Assembly: GCF_003054195.1 (NCBI RefSeq)
Contig: NZ_QBKP01000001.1
Coordinates: 248,001-312,000 of the forward strand
Source: Gemmobacter caeni
GTDB taxonomy: Bacteria; Pseudomonadota; Alphaproteobacteria; Rhodobacterales; Rhodobacteraceae
DNA length: 64,000 nt
Direction: 5' to 3'
Part shown: piece by piece, positions 45,411 to 54,140 of the stretch
Numbering within the stretch: the stretch's first letter is position 1
Layout of the letters: each line of letters begins with the position of its first letter
Made by a program: the position numbers and the translations under genes
Notes under the pieces: generated by a model
The model's database searches: none
Told to the model about the DNA's origin: nothing
The model's input: only the letters and a program-made list of their open reading frames with translations

Positions 45411-45431
45411 AAGGGGACATTTTGTCCCCCC
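45411..45431 (-). terminator. Hairpin between the secreted-protein gene and hemA
   Basis: GGGGACA (45413-45419) pairs with TGTCCCC (45423-45429). On the minus strand the stem is followed by TTTGCG. It lies just after the upstream minus-strand gene and probably ends or attenuates that transcript before hemA. Confidence 0.55.
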
Positions 45432-45453
45432 TTTGCCCAGCCCGACCTTTCGG

Positions 45454-46020
45454 TCAGTCCTGCACCGCCACGATACAATCCTTCGTACCGGCCTTTTCAT
45501 TGCAGGTCTGCACCGCAAGGTCACCCGCAGCCTCGCCCTTCGTCAATGCGAAACTGCCGGTCGAGGGCGAAATCGCCAGCGCACCGGGCGCCTTGTACTC
45601 CTTGCGCAGTGCCGCAGTGGCATCCTGCGACAGCGTCAGATCGGCGGGTTTCCAGCCCTTCGGCAGCAGATGCGCCACCACCACACAGGCCGCCTTACCC
45701 TTACGCTTTGCGTCGCAGCCCTGCCGGGCAGCGGTTTCGGCGGCCCCGATCGTGTGATGATTCACGGCGGCCACTGTGGCCTCGACCATCAGCCCCTCGT
45801 CGGGGGAAATTGCGATCGCGCCATACCAGGGCTGGCCGGTGCCGACCATGGTCAGCGCGGTCACATCCGCCTCCGGCAGGCCCGCACCGTCGAGCATCTG
45901 CACCACGGCGCCCTCGCCGCGATACATCAGCTTCGCCGCCGCCTTGCCGGTCATAGGCTCTGCCACCACGGGGGCCGCCAGCAGCGACAGGCACAAAACT
46001 GAAACCGGAACCTTCATCAT
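45454..46020 (-). CDS. Secreted protein with an internal duplication, upstream of hemA
   Basis: A 188-residue protein with a signal peptide (about 1-20, ending PVVA). Two related modules follow: [10 protein letters not shown]...[10 protein letters not shown]...ACVVVA at about 67-116, and [10 protein letters not shown]...GDLAVQTC...DCIVAV at about 146-187. Each has a Cys pair (Cys102/Cys112 and Cys173/Cys182), so two disulfides are likely. The pattern resembles DUF4189-type modules but weakly. Similar proteins next to hemA have been labelled as aminolevulinate synthase in some annotations; nothing here supports that activity. It is transcribed towards hemA with a hairpin between them. Confidence 0.72.
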   Translation of the reverse strand: MMKVPVSVLCLSLLAAPVVAEPMTGKAAAKLMYRGEGAVVQMLDGAGLPEADVTALTMVGTGQPWYGAIAISPDEGLMVEATVAAVNHHTIGAAETAARQGCDAKRKGKAACVVVAHLLPKGWKPADLTLSQDATAALRKEYKAPGALAISPSTGSFALTKGEAAGDLAVQTCNEKAGTKDCIVAVQD

Positions 46021-46129
46021 CACACTCCCGTCAGATAGGAACGGCCCCTGAATACCCCGGCGCGGCGGCTCTGGACAGTGCAAAGCCACCTGCTAGGCTT
46101 CGCGCCAAAGTCACGAAAAGGAGATCCCC

Positions 46130-47500
46130 ATGTCGCTCGATGCCGTGCTGAAGCGGATTGATGACGAGATTCCGGCCGCGCTCGACCGCCTGTTCGATCT
46201 GCTGCGCATCCCCTCGATCTCGACCGATCCGGCCTTCAGGGCCGATTGTGCCCGCGCCGCCGACTGGCTGGTGGACGACCTGCGCAGCCTCGGTTTCGCC
46301 GCAGCCGCCCATGCGACACCCGGTCATCCGATGGTGGTGGCGCAGGGCGGCGAAGGTGGCCCGCATCTGCTGTTTTACGGGCATTATGACGTGCAGCCCG
46401 TCGATCCGCTGAGCCTGTGGGACCGCGATCCCTTCGACCCCGAGCTTCAGGACGGCGCGCGCGGCAAGGTGATCCGGGCGCGTGGCGCCTCGGATGACAA
46501 GGGGCAACTGATGACCTTCCTTGAGGCGCTGCGGGCCTGGAAGGCCGTGCATGGCACCCTGCCCTGTCGCCTGACGATCTTTTTGGAAGGCGAGGAGGAA
46601 TCGGGTTCCCCCTCGCTCATACCCTTCATGCGCGAACATGCCGATGCGCTGCGCTCCGATCTTGCGCTGATCTGCGATACCGGGCTGTTCCAGGATACCG
46701 CCCCCGCCATCGTCACCATGCTGCGCGGCCTTCTGGGCGAGGAGATCGTGATCCGGGCCGCCAGCAAGGATCTGCATTCCGGCATGTTCGGCGGGCTGGC
46801 GCGCAACCCGATCCATGTGCTGTCGAAGATCCTTGCCGACATGCACGACGAGACCGGCCGCATCACCATCCCCGGCTTCTACGATGGCGTCAGCGAATTG
46901 CCCGAGGCGATCCGCGCGCAATGGCAGAACCTTGCCTTCGACCATGCGAAATTCCTCGGCGATGTCGGCCTGTCAATCCCGGCGGGCGAGGAGGACCGCA
47001 CGCCGCTGGAAATGATCTGGTCGCGCCCGACGGCCGAGGTGAACGGCGTGACCGGCGGCTATACCGGCGACGGATTCAAGACCGTGCTGCCCGGCGAAGC
47101 GCGTGCCAAGGTCAGCTTCCGTCTGGTGGGGCAACAAGACCCTCTGGCGATCCGCGAAGCCTTCCGCGACTGGGTGCGTGCCCGCGTGCCTGCCGATTGC
47201 GAGGTGACCTTCGAGGGCCATGGCGCCTCGCCCGCCGGGACCATGGGCATCGACCACCCCGCCTTCGAGGCCGCGCGCGCCGCGCTGGCCGCTGAATGGG
47301 GGCGCCCGGCGTCTTATGTCGGCTGTGGTGGCTCCATCCCGATCGCCGGTTATTTCAAGACCGAACTGGGCATGGATGCCATGTTGCTGGGCTTCGGCCG
47401 CGATGATGACCAGATCCACAGCCCGAACGAGAAATACGATCTGGAATGCTTCCACAAGGGCATCCGCAGCTGGGCACGCCTGCTGGCACGTCTGGCGTGA
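46130..47500 (+). CDS. M20 family metallopeptidase (dipeptidase/deacylase)
   Basis: A 456-residue zinc hydrolase. The metal and catalytic residues are in LLFYGHYDVQPVDPLSLW near residue 80, RGASDDKGQLMTFLEALRAW near 120, and FLEGEEESGSPSL near 155 (the Glu-Glu pair). A dimerisation domain with KDLHSGMFGG follows near 212. A final HSPNEKYDL motif near 430 supplies the last His. This arrangement is typical of the M20 peptidase group with a lid insert, acting on dipeptides or N-acyl amino acids. Substrate is unknown. A GNAT gene follows 53 bases later. Confidence 0.92.
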   Translation: MSLDAVLKRIDDEIPAALDRLFDLLRIPSISTDPAFRADCARAADWLVDDLRSLGFAAAAHATPGHPMVVAQGGEGGPHLLFYGHYDVQPVDPLSLWDRDPFDPELQDGARGKVIRARGASDDKGQLMTFLEALRAWKAVHGTLPCRLTIFLEGEEESGSPSLIPFMREHADALRSDLALICDTGLFQDTAPAIVTMLRGLLGEEIVIRAASKDLHSGMFGGLARNPIHVLSKILADMHDETGRITIPGFYDGVSELPEAIRAQWQNLAFDHAKFLGDVGLSIPAGEEDRTPLEMIWSRPTAEVNGVTGGYTGDGFKTVLPGEARAKVSFRLVGQQDPLAIREAFRDWVRARVPADCEVTFEGHGASPAGTMGIDHPAFEAARAALAAEWGRPASYVGCGGSIPIAGYFKTELGMDAMLLGFGRDDDQIHSPNEKYDLECFHKGIRSWARLLARLA

Positions 47501-47553
47501 TGCCGCCGCCGGGGCCTCACCGCCCCGGCTGCCCCAACAGAACGGACATTCAC

Positions 47554-47997
47554 ATGACCCTGACGATCCGCGACATCGCGCCCGCCGACCGCGCGGGATG
47601 GGAGGCCCTCTGGTCTGCCTATCTCGCTTTCTACAAGGTCGATCTTTCCCCCGACATCACCGCCCATACCTGGACCCGGATGATGGACCCCGCCAGCCCG
47701 CTCAAGGGTCGTCTGGCGGTCGAGGGCGATCAGCCGCTCGGCTTTGCGCTGCATCATCATCACTGCTCAACCTGGGTGATGGGCGAGGATTGCTATCTGG
47801 AAGACCTGTTCGTCGCCCCCGAGGCGCGCGGCAAGGGGGTCGGCCGCGCCCTGATCGACGATCTGCGCGATCTGGCCAAGGCGCGCGGCTGGCACCGGCT
47901 TTACTGGCACACCGATGAAAGCAATGCCCGCGCCCGCGCGCTGTACGACAGCTACGCACCCTATGACGGCCATGTCCGCTACCGGCTGAAGCTGTAA
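47554..47997 (+). CDS. GNAT family N-acetyltransferase
   Basis: A 147-residue acetyltransferase with the acetyl-CoA loop [20 protein letters not shown] near residue 84-103 (R/Q-x-x-G-x-G/A form) and [16 protein letters not shown] near 118, the usual motif B. It starts [20 protein letters not shown]. Acceptors of such enzymes vary widely and cannot be assigned here. It sits five bases before miaA and probably shares its transcript. Confidence 0.9.
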   Translation: MTLTIRDIAPADRAGWEALWSAYLAFYKVDLSPDITAHTWTRMMDPASPLKGRLAVEGDQPLGFALHHHHCSTWVMGEDCYLEDLFVAPEARGKGVGRALIDDLRDLAKARGWHRLYWHTDESNARARALYDSYAPYDGHVRYRLKL

Positions 47998-48001
47998 GCC
48001 C

Positions 48002-48877
48002 GTGCACGATCTGCTCGCCTCGCTGCCCGCCGACCAGCCGGTGCTGATCGCCGGGCCGACCGCCAGCGGCAAATCCGCGCTGGCGCTGGAAGTCGCGCGG
48101 GTGCAGGGCGGCGTGGTGGTGAATGCTGATGCGCTTCAGGTCTATGAATGCTGGCGGTTGCTGACCGCCCGCCCCTCGCCTGAGGAAGAAGCGCAGGCGC
48201 CACATGCGCTTTACGGCCATATCGGGCGCGACACGCCCTATTCCGTCGGTCACTGGCTGCGCGAGGTGGCAGCAGTGCTGCACAGCGGCCAGCGCCCCAT
48301 CATCGTTGGCGGCACCGGGCTTTATTTCATGGCACTGACCGAAGGGCTGGCGGAAATCCCGCCGATCCCGCCCGAGGTGCGGGCCGAAGCCGATGCCCTG
48401 CGCACCACCGATCCCGCCACTATGATCGCAACACTGGACTCCGCGACCGTGGCAAAAACCGATCTGAACAACCTCGCCCGCGTCCAGCGCGCGTGGGAGG
48501 TGCTACGCACCACAGGGCGGGGGCTTGCCGACTGGCAGCGCGACACGCCGCCGCCGCTTTTGCCCCGCACCGCCTGTGCCGCCTTTGTATTTCGCCCTGA
48601 TCCCGACTGGCTGAACGCCCGCATCGACCTGCGCTTTGACCGGATGATGGCCGCAGGCGCGCTGGAGGAAGCCCGCGCCGAACTGCCGTTCTGGGACCCC
48701 GCGCGCCCTTCGGCCCGCGCCATCGGCGCCCCAGAGCTTGTGGCTCATCTGCGGGGGGAAATGCCGCTGGGACAGGCGGTTGCGGAAGCGAAGCTGGCTT
48801 CGCGCCAATATGCCAAGCGTCAGCGCACTTGGTTCCGCGCCCGGATGTCGGACTGGACGACGATCCGTCTGCCCTGA
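48002..48877 (+). CDS. miaA: tRNA dimethylallyltransferase
   Basis: Transfers the dimethylallyl group to A37 of tRNAs that read UNN codons. The 291-residue protein has the P-loop [18 protein letters not shown] near residue 14, [20 protein letters not shown] near 38, [15 protein letters not shown] near 100, and [16 protein letters not shown] near the C-terminus. A GTG start at 48002 follows directly after the GNAT stop (TAAGCCCGTG). Length is slightly short of the usual 300-315. Confidence 0.96.
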   Translation: MHDLLASLPADQPVLIAGPTASGKSALALEVARVQGGVVVNADALQVYECWRLLTARPSPEEEAQAPHALYGHIGRDTPYSVGHWLREVAAVLHSGQRPIIVGGTGLYFMALTEGLAEIPPIPPEVRAEADALRTTDPATMIATLDSATVAKTDLNNLARVQRAWEVLRTTGRGLADWQRDTPPPLLPRTACAAFVFRPDPDWLNARIDLRFDRMMAAGALEEARAELPFWDPARPSARAIGAPELVAHLRGEMPLGQAVAEAKLASRQYAKRQRTWFRARMSDWTTIRLP

Positions 48878-49065
48878 CACGTTAAGAACGTCGGTTATCC
48901 ACAGGGCATTGCTGACTTTTCGTCACATATAACCGGCCAGCGGCGCAAATCGGCCGCTGCTGCCATCTTTTTGCTTGGGTCTTGCGGCACAGACTGCTTA
49001 TCTGGGCCGGTCATCGAGTGTTCCGTTGCCCGTGCCTGCCACCCGAACCCGAAAGACCCTGCGGA

Positions 49066-49863
49066 ATGGACGATCTGAGCGCGCTGAAATCCCTTCGCCT
49101 TGTGGCGATTCCCCGCCTGGCCGCCGGTGGCCGCTGGCGGGTCGAGGCGATGCGCGCCTATTCCGAATCCTGCCTTCTGTGGTTCACCAAGGGCCAGGGG
49201 CGCATCACCATTGCCGGTGTGACACGCGGTTATACCGCTCATAACGCCATCTTCATTCCGCCCGGCGTCATGCATGGATTCGAGGTCGGACCGCAGGTTT
49301 TTGGCACCGCTGTGTTTTTCGGGCGCGATTGCCCGGTGCCCCTGCCGAAAGACCCACAGCACCTGCGTATCCGCGAAACCTTTGCCGCGCAGGAACTGAA
49401 CGTTACGCTGGATGCGATCCTGCGCGAAATGGATGCCGACACCCCCGCCCATGACCGGGCGACACTGGCGCATCTGGGGCTTCTGGGGGTCTGGCTGGAA
49501 CGCCAGATCGCCCGCGCAGCGCCGGAACAACAGAAACCCGATGCCGCAAAGCGGCTCGTTGCACGCTACACTGCGCTGCTGGAACGCGAGTTCCGCTCTG
49601 GCATGGGCGTTGCTGATTTCGCGGCAAAGCTGGGCGTGACGCCGACGCATCTGACGCGCTGCTGCAAGCTGGCCTGCGGCCGTCCGGCATCGGCCCTGCT
49701 GCACGACCGGCTGATCTTCGAGGCCCGGCGCCTGTTGTCGGAAACCGACCTGCCGGTGAACCTGATCGCGGGCAGCCTCGGCTTCACCTCGGCCGCCTAT
49801 TTCACCCGCGCCTTCCAGCACCAGACCGGCAAATCCCCCACCGCCTTCCGCCGCGCGGGCTGA
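49066..49863 (+). CDS. AraC-family transcriptional regulator
   Basis: A 265-residue regulator with an N-terminal cupin at about residues 15-110, including GQGRITIAGVTRGYTAHNAI and FIPPGVMHGFEV. A C-terminal pair of helix-turn-helix motifs lies at about 170-262, reading VADFAAKLGVTPTHLTRCCK and GSLGFTSAAYFTRAFQHQTG. The final KSPTAFRRA is the classic AraC end. It is immediately upstream of, and on the same strand as, the ABC importer operon, so control of that operon or of a peptide-related pathway is plausible. The ATG at 49066 fits the domain. Confidence 0.93.
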   Translation: MDDLSALKSLRLVAIPRLAAGGRWRVEAMRAYSESCLLWFTKGQGRITIAGVTRGYTAHNAIFIPPGVMHGFEVGPQVFGTAVFFGRDCPVPLPKDPQHLRIRETFAAQELNVTLDAILREMDADTPAHDRATLAHLGLLGVWLERQIARAAPEQQKPDAAKRLVARYTALLEREFRSGMGVADFAAKLGVTPTHLTRCCKLACGRPASALLHDRLIFEARRLLSETDLPVNLIAGSLGFTSAAYFTRAFQHQTGKSPTAFRRAG

Positions 49864-49887
49864 TCCTTTCCCCGGCTGGTCACAGGG

Positions 49888-49909
49888 CGATTCCGTTTTA
49901 ACGGAATCG
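49888..49909 (+). terminator. Hairpin after the AraC-family gene
   Basis: CGATTCCGTT (49888-49897) pairs with AACGGAATCG (49900-49909) in an almost uninterrupted stem, followed by TCTTGTAATTTT. It probably ends the araC transcript. Confidence 0.65.
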
Positions 49910-50056
49910 TCTTGTAATTTTAAATCGCTTTTTACGCCTATTTTCCGGGATTCCGTCCATTTCCGGTAGAATTATGTCGCAAAATTGCTTTGGCTTGCCG
50001 AAAGCGGGCGTTGACGTCCGGTCCAAAAAGGGCACGATAGTCCTTGTGAAACTCCG

Positions 50057-50097
50057 ATGTGGCCGACCGTGGCACCCGAGGGTGCGACCGGCCACAT
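50057..50097 (+). promoter_or_regulatory. Structured leader hairpin of the ABC importer operon
   Basis: ATGTGGCCG (50057-50065) pairs with CGGCCACAT (50089-50097), and inside it GCACC/GGTGC caps a CGAG loop (about 50072-50085). No T run follows, so it is not a terminator. It lies about 50 bases before the substrate-binding protein start and may influence mRNA stability or bind a regulator. Confidence 0.5.
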
Positions 50098-50145
50098 GGC
50101 TATCGCCGCATAAAGACAACCAAAATACCTGTCAGGGAGTAGAGA

Positions 50146-51786
50146 ATGATCCATACCAAACCTATCGCCGTTCACCCCGCCGCCCCGGCCTATGCGGAGG
50201 AAGTGCGCGCGGGCAGCCTGAGCCGGCGCGAATTCCTGACCCGCACCACCGCACTGGGGGTATCCGCGACTGCGGCCTATGGTCTGCTGGGTCTGGCGGC
50301 GCCGACCCCGGCGCTGGCGCAGGAAACTCCGGTCATGGGCGGCACGCTGCGCATGAACATGGAAACCCGCGCGATGAAAGACCCGCGCACCTGGGACTGG
50401 TCGGAGCTGGCGAATTTCGGGCGCGGCTGGCTGGAATATCTGGTGCAGTACAACAGCGACGGCACCTTCGAGGGGCGCCTGCTGGAAAGCTGGACCGCCA
50501 ATGACGACGCCACCGAATACACGCTGAACGTTCGCAAGGGCGTGACCTGGAATAACGGTGACGAATTCACCGCCGAGGATGTGGTTCACAATATTGACCG
50601 CTGGTGCGATGCCGGTGTCGAGGGCAATTCGATGGCCGCGCGCATGGGCGGGCTCGTCGACGAGGCCACCAAGAAGATGCGCGATGGCGCGGTGACGGCG
50701 GTCGACAGCCACACCGTCAAACTGATGCTGCCCGCACCCGACATCTCGATCATCGCGGGCTTCGCCGATTATCCGGCGGCCGTGGTTCACAAATCCTATG
50801 ACAACGGCGACCCGACCGCGAACCCGATCGGCACCGGCCCCTACAAGCCCGAGGCCAACGAGGTCGGCGTCAAGCAGATCCTCGTGAAGAACACCGATCA
50901 CAAATGGTGGGGCGAAGGCGCCTATCTGGACCGGATCGAGTATATCGACTACGGCACCGACCCGGCCGCAGTGGTGGCCGCCGCAGAGGCGGGCGAGATC
51001 GACGCGACCTACCGGACCGAGGGCGATTTCGTCGCCGTCTTCGACGGTCTGGGCTGGGAGAAATCCGAGGCGCTGACCGCCGGTACGCTGGCCGTGCGCT
51101 TCCACCACGCCGCCGCGCCCTATGACAATGTCGAAGTGCGCAAGGCGCTGCAACTCGCCGTCGACAACAATGTGGTGCTGGAGCTTGGCTATGCCGGTCT
51201 GGGTCAGGTGGCGGAAAACCACCACGTCTGCCCGATCCACCCGGAATACGCCCAGCTGCCGCCGCTGACCGTCGACCCGGCCAAGGCGAAAGAGAACCTC
51301 GCCGCCGCAGGCCATGCCGATACGGAATTCGAGCTCATCTCGCTGGATGACAACTGGCAGTCGGCCTCCTGCGACGCCGTGGCCGCGCAGCTGCGCGATG
51401 CCGGGATCAACGTCAAGCGGACCATCCTGCCCGGCTCGACCTTCTGGAACGACTGGCTGAAGTATCCGTTCTCGGCAACCGAATGGAACATGCGTCCGCT
51501 CGGCGTGCAGATCCTGCAACTCGCCTACAAGACGGGCGTGGCCTGGAACGAGACTGCCTTCTCCAACGCCGAATTCGACGAAAAGCTGAGCGAGGCGCTG
51601 GCGATCGCCGATGCCGACAAGCGGCGTGAGGTGATGAAGCGGCTGGAAGAGATCATGCAGGAACAGGGTGTGCTGATCCAGCCCTACTGGCGCTCGCTGT
51701 TCCGTCACATGACCGACAAGGTGCGCGGCTGCGAGATGCATCCGACCTTCGAGCATCATCACTACAAATGGTGGCTGGCGGCCTGA
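50146..51786 (+). CDS. ABC transporter substrate-binding protein (family 5, Tat-exported)
   Basis: A 546-residue extracytoplasmic solute-binding protein for peptides or similar solutes. The N-terminus carries a twin-arginine signal [15 protein letters not shown] at about residues 24-38, followed by a hydrophobic stretch ending TPALAQ. So the protein is folded in the cytoplasm before export by Tat. The family 5 markers are [20 protein letters not shown] and the [10 protein letters not shown] lobe helix, with the [10 protein letters not shown] and [10 protein letters not shown] segments. A GC-rich terminator-like hairpin follows before the permease genes, which would raise the yield of this protein over its partners. 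Confidence 0.93.
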   Translation: MIHTKPIAVHPAAPAYAEEVRAGSLSRREFLTRTTALGVSATAAYGLLGLAAPTPALAQETPVMGGTLRMNMETRAMKDPRTWDWSELANFGRGWLEYLVQYNSDGTFEGRLLESWTANDDATEYTLNVRKGVTWNNGDEFTAEDVVHNIDRWCDAGVEGNSMAARMGGLVDEATKKMRDGAVTAVDSHTVKLMLPAPDISIIAGFADYPAAVVHKSYDNGDPTANPIGTGPYKPEANEVGVKQILVKNTDHKWWGEGAYLDRIEYIDYGTDPAAVVAAAEAGEIDATYRTEGDFVAVFDGLGWEKSEALTAGTLAVRFHHAAAPYDNVEVRKALQLAVDNNVVLELGYAGLGQVAENHHVCPIHPEYAQLPPLTVDPAKAKENLAAAGHADTEFELISLDDNWQSASCDAVAAQLRDAGINVKRTILPGSTFWNDWLKYPFSATEWNMRPLGVQILQLAYKTGVAWNETAFSNAEFDEKLSEALAIADADKRREVMKRLEEIMQEQGVLIQPYWRSLFRHMTDKVRGCEMHPTFEHHHYKWWLAA

Positions 51787-51797
51787 TCGCCGGACCG

Positions 51798-51826
51798 GGG
51801 CGCGCCGCAATGGCGCGCCCTTCTTT
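51798..51826 (+). terminator. Terminator/attenuator between the binding protein and permease genes
   Basis: GGGCGCGCC (51798-51806) pairs with GGCGCGCCC (51812-51820), followed by TTCTTT. In ABC operons such a site lets the binding protein be made in excess. Confidence 0.75.
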
Positions 51827-51886
51827 CCTCATACGGGCCACCCGCCCGCGCCCTGAAGCCTGCCGCCCGGAAAGGCCCGTGCCGCC

Positions 51887-52933
51887 ATGGCCAAATTCCT
51901 GTTTCGACGCCTGTTCACGATGATCGCCACGGCCCTGTGCCTGACCTTCATTGTGTTCTACCTGACCAACCTGCCCCCAAACCTTGAGAAGATCGCCAAA
52001 TCGGAGGCCGGATCGCGGATTTCCGATGCCGAGGTGGAAAGCTGGCTGCAAAAGAACGGCTATGCGCAGCCGCTTCTGGGCCGCTACGGTGAATGGCTTG
52101 GCGTGCTGCCCGGCTGGACCGCCACCGCCGCTGATGGCAAGGTCACTGGCCGCTGCATCGCCAGAGGGGCGGACCCGGCCGCCGCGCCACGGTTCTGCGG
52201 CGTGCTGCAAGGCAACTGGGGCTGGTCCAACGTCTTCAAGGAGCCGGTATCGCAGATCATCGCCACCCGCCTGTCGCTGACCGGCTGGCTGATGCTGTCG
52301 GTCATGGCGCTGATGGTGCCGGTCGCGCTGCTGATCGGGGTGCTGGCGGGGATGCGCGAGGGATCGAAGCTTGACCGCACGCTGTCCACCTTCTCCATCG
52401 CCACCACGGCGACGCCGGAATATGTGTCGGGCGTTCTGTTCATCACCATCTTCGCGTCTTCGATGACCGGGCTGAAATGGTTCAAAGGCTCGGCCACGTC
52501 GGCGATGGACGATATCACCTTTGAAAACTTCTTTCTGCCGGTGCTGACCATCGCGCTGTACGGCATCGGCTATATCGCCCGCATGACCCGCGCCAGCATG
52601 ACCGAGGTGATGACCGCGCAATATATCCGTACTGCGCTGCTGAAGGGCGTGAGCTTCCGTCAGGTCGTGCTGCGCCACGCGCTGCGCAATGCACTGATCG
52701 CGCCCTTCACCGTCATCATGCTGCAATTCCCCTGGCTCCTGAACGGTGTCGTGATCGTGGAAACCCTGTTCAACTACAAGGGCTTCGGCTGGACGCTGGT
52801 GCAGGCTGCGGGCAACAACGACATCGACCTGCTGCTGGGCTGTTCCGTGGTCGCCGTCGCCGTCGTGCTGATCACCCAGCTTATTTCCGATATCGGCTAT
52901 GCCTGGCTCAACCCCCGCATCCGGCTGTCGTGA
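51887..52933 (+). CDS. ABC transporter permease (DppB/OppB type) with a long periplasmic loop
   Basis: A 348-residue inner-membrane permease. Helix 1 is at about residues 10-27. It is followed by a periplasmic loop of about 100 residues (30-128) with two Cys, Cys90 in VTGRCIA and Cys104 in PRFCGVL. The binding-protein-dependent transport core starts near 133, with MREGSKLDRTLSTFSIATTATPEY, an EAA-like loop IRTALLKGVSFRQVVLRHAL, and GYAWLNPRIRLS at the end. OppB proteins are usually about 310-340 residues, and the Cys-bearing loop is unusual. It is 12 bases before the second permease gene. Confidence 0.9.
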   Translation: MAKFLFRRLFTMIATALCLTFIVFYLTNLPPNLEKIAKSEAGSRISDAEVESWLQKNGYAQPLLGRYGEWLGVLPGWTATAADGKVTGRCIARGADPAAAPRFCGVLQGNWGWSNVFKEPVSQIIATRLSLTGWLMLSVMALMVPVALLIGVLAGMREGSKLDRTLSTFSIATTATPEYVSGVLFITIFASSMTGLKWFKGSATSAMDDITFENFFLPVLTIALYGIGYIARMTRASMTEVMTAQYIRTALLKGVSFRQVVLRHALRNALIAPFTVIMLQFPWLLNGVVIVETLFNYKGFGWTLVQAAGNNDIDLLLGCSVVAVAVVLITQLISDIGYAWLNPRIRLS

Positions 52934-52945
52934 GGAGCTGATCTG

Positions 52946-54136
52946 ATGGACGCACTCGGCTTCACCCAGATCCTCGTGACGATGATCGGCCGCTTCTGGC
53001 CGGTCTGGATCGCGCTGGCCCTGACCTTCGCCCTTTCGATCAGCTTCAAGCGGCGGCTTGGCCTTTACGGCCGCCTGTTCGACAGCCCCATCGGCATGAC
53101 CGGCTTCGCGCTGGTGATGTTCTGGGTCTTCACCGCTCTGTTCGCCAATATCGTCGCCACCCATGATCCGCTGGCGCAAATTTCCGGCATGAAGAACGCC
53201 CTGCCCGGCAGCCCGCTGAAAAACCCGGTCGAGGGCATCTATGCCCATTATCTGCTGGGCGGTGACAACCTCGCGCGCGATGTATTTTCACGCATGGTGG
53301 TCGGTGCGCGCTCGGTGCTGACCATCGCGCCCGCCGCCACCGCCTTCGCCTTCATGGCCGGGATCACGCTGGGCCTGCCTGCCGGATATTTCGGCGGGCG
53401 GCTCGATACCGGGCTCAGCTTCGTGGCGAACCTCGTGCTGGCCTTCCCGGTGATCCTGATGTTCTACCTGCTGGTCACCCCGGAAATCCGCGAGACCGGG
53501 CCGCTGCTGCTGGGCTGGCGCGCCTCGATCCCCAATGTGATGGCGGCAATCCTGTTCGCCTTCCCGATCCTGTTCCTCTGCATCCTGTGGAACGCGCGTT
53601 TCTTCACCACCCCCGCGCGGCGCAACCTCTATGTCGGCATCACGCTGGTGCTGGGTCTGTGGATCTATGCGGGCCTTGCCTTCCGGGCCGACCCGTTCGG
53701 TCTCTGGATCATGGAGCCGAACCTGCTGAACGTCTTCGTCTCGGTCGTGTTCGTGAACGCCCCCACCGTGTTCCGCATCGTGCGCGGCATCACCATGGAC
53801 CTGAAATCCCGCGATTACGTCGCCGCAGCCCAGACCCGCGGCGAAGGCCCTTGGTATATCATGCTGTGGGAGGTGCTGCCCAATGCGCGCGGACCGCTGA
53901 TCGTCGATTTCTGCCTGCGGATCGGCTATACCACCATCCTGCTTGGCACACTGGGCTTCTTCGGCCTTGGCGTCAGCCCGGAAAGCCCGGACTGGGGGTC
54001 CACCATCAATGCCGGGCGCAAACTGCTGTCGATCTTCCCGGTCCCCGCATTGGTCCCCGCCGTCGCCCTGATGAGCCTCGTGCTGGGTCTGAACCTGCTG
54101 GCCGACGGCCTGCGCGAAGAAAGCCTGAAGGATTGA
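52946..54136 (+). CDS. ABC transporter permease (DppC/OppC type) with extra membrane helices
   Basis: A 396-residue permease, about 100 residues longer than typical OppC. An additional membrane helix lies at about residues 18-34, before the usual GMTGFALVMFWVFTALF. A segment of about 80 residues (178-258) is inserted between AFPVILMFYLLV and NVFVSVVFVNAPTVFRIVRG, carrying two more helices (about 198-217 and 229-248). The EAA loop is VAAAQTRGEGPWYIMLWEVL and the C-terminal GLGVSPESPDWGSTINAGRK is standard. It is 12 bases after permease 1 and five bases before the ATPase gene. Confidence 0.9.
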   Translation: MDALGFTQILVTMIGRFWPVWIALALTFALSISFKRRLGLYGRLFDSPIGMTGFALVMFWVFTALFANIVATHDPLAQISGMKNALPGSPLKNPVEGIYAHYLLGGDNLARDVFSRMVVGARSVLTIAPAATAFAFMAGITLGLPAGYFGGRLDTGLSFVANLVLAFPVILMFYLLVTPEIRETGPLLLGWRASIPNVMAAILFAFPILFLCILWNARFFTTPARRNLYVGITLVLGLWIYAGLAFRADPFGLWIMEPNLLNVFVSVVFVNAPTVFRIVRGITMDLKSRDYVAAAQTRGEGPWYIMLWEVLPNARGPLIVDFCLRIGYTTILLGTLGFFGLGVSPESPDWGSTINAGRKLLSIFPVPALVPAVALMSLVLGLNLLADGLREESLKD

Positions 54137-54140
54137 TGCG

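Noticed and set aside
45315-45524. A 70-residue N-terminal extension of aminolevulinate synthase containing CPLC
   Set aside because: The extension crosses the FNR-like box and a terminator hairpin and is not part of bacterial HemA; heme-regulatory CP motifs belong to mitochondrial presequences.
50011-50040. TTGACG as the -35 of a sigma-70 promoter for the ABC operon
   Set aside because: No acceptable -10 hexamer lies at 16-18 bases, so I cannot support a promoter call.
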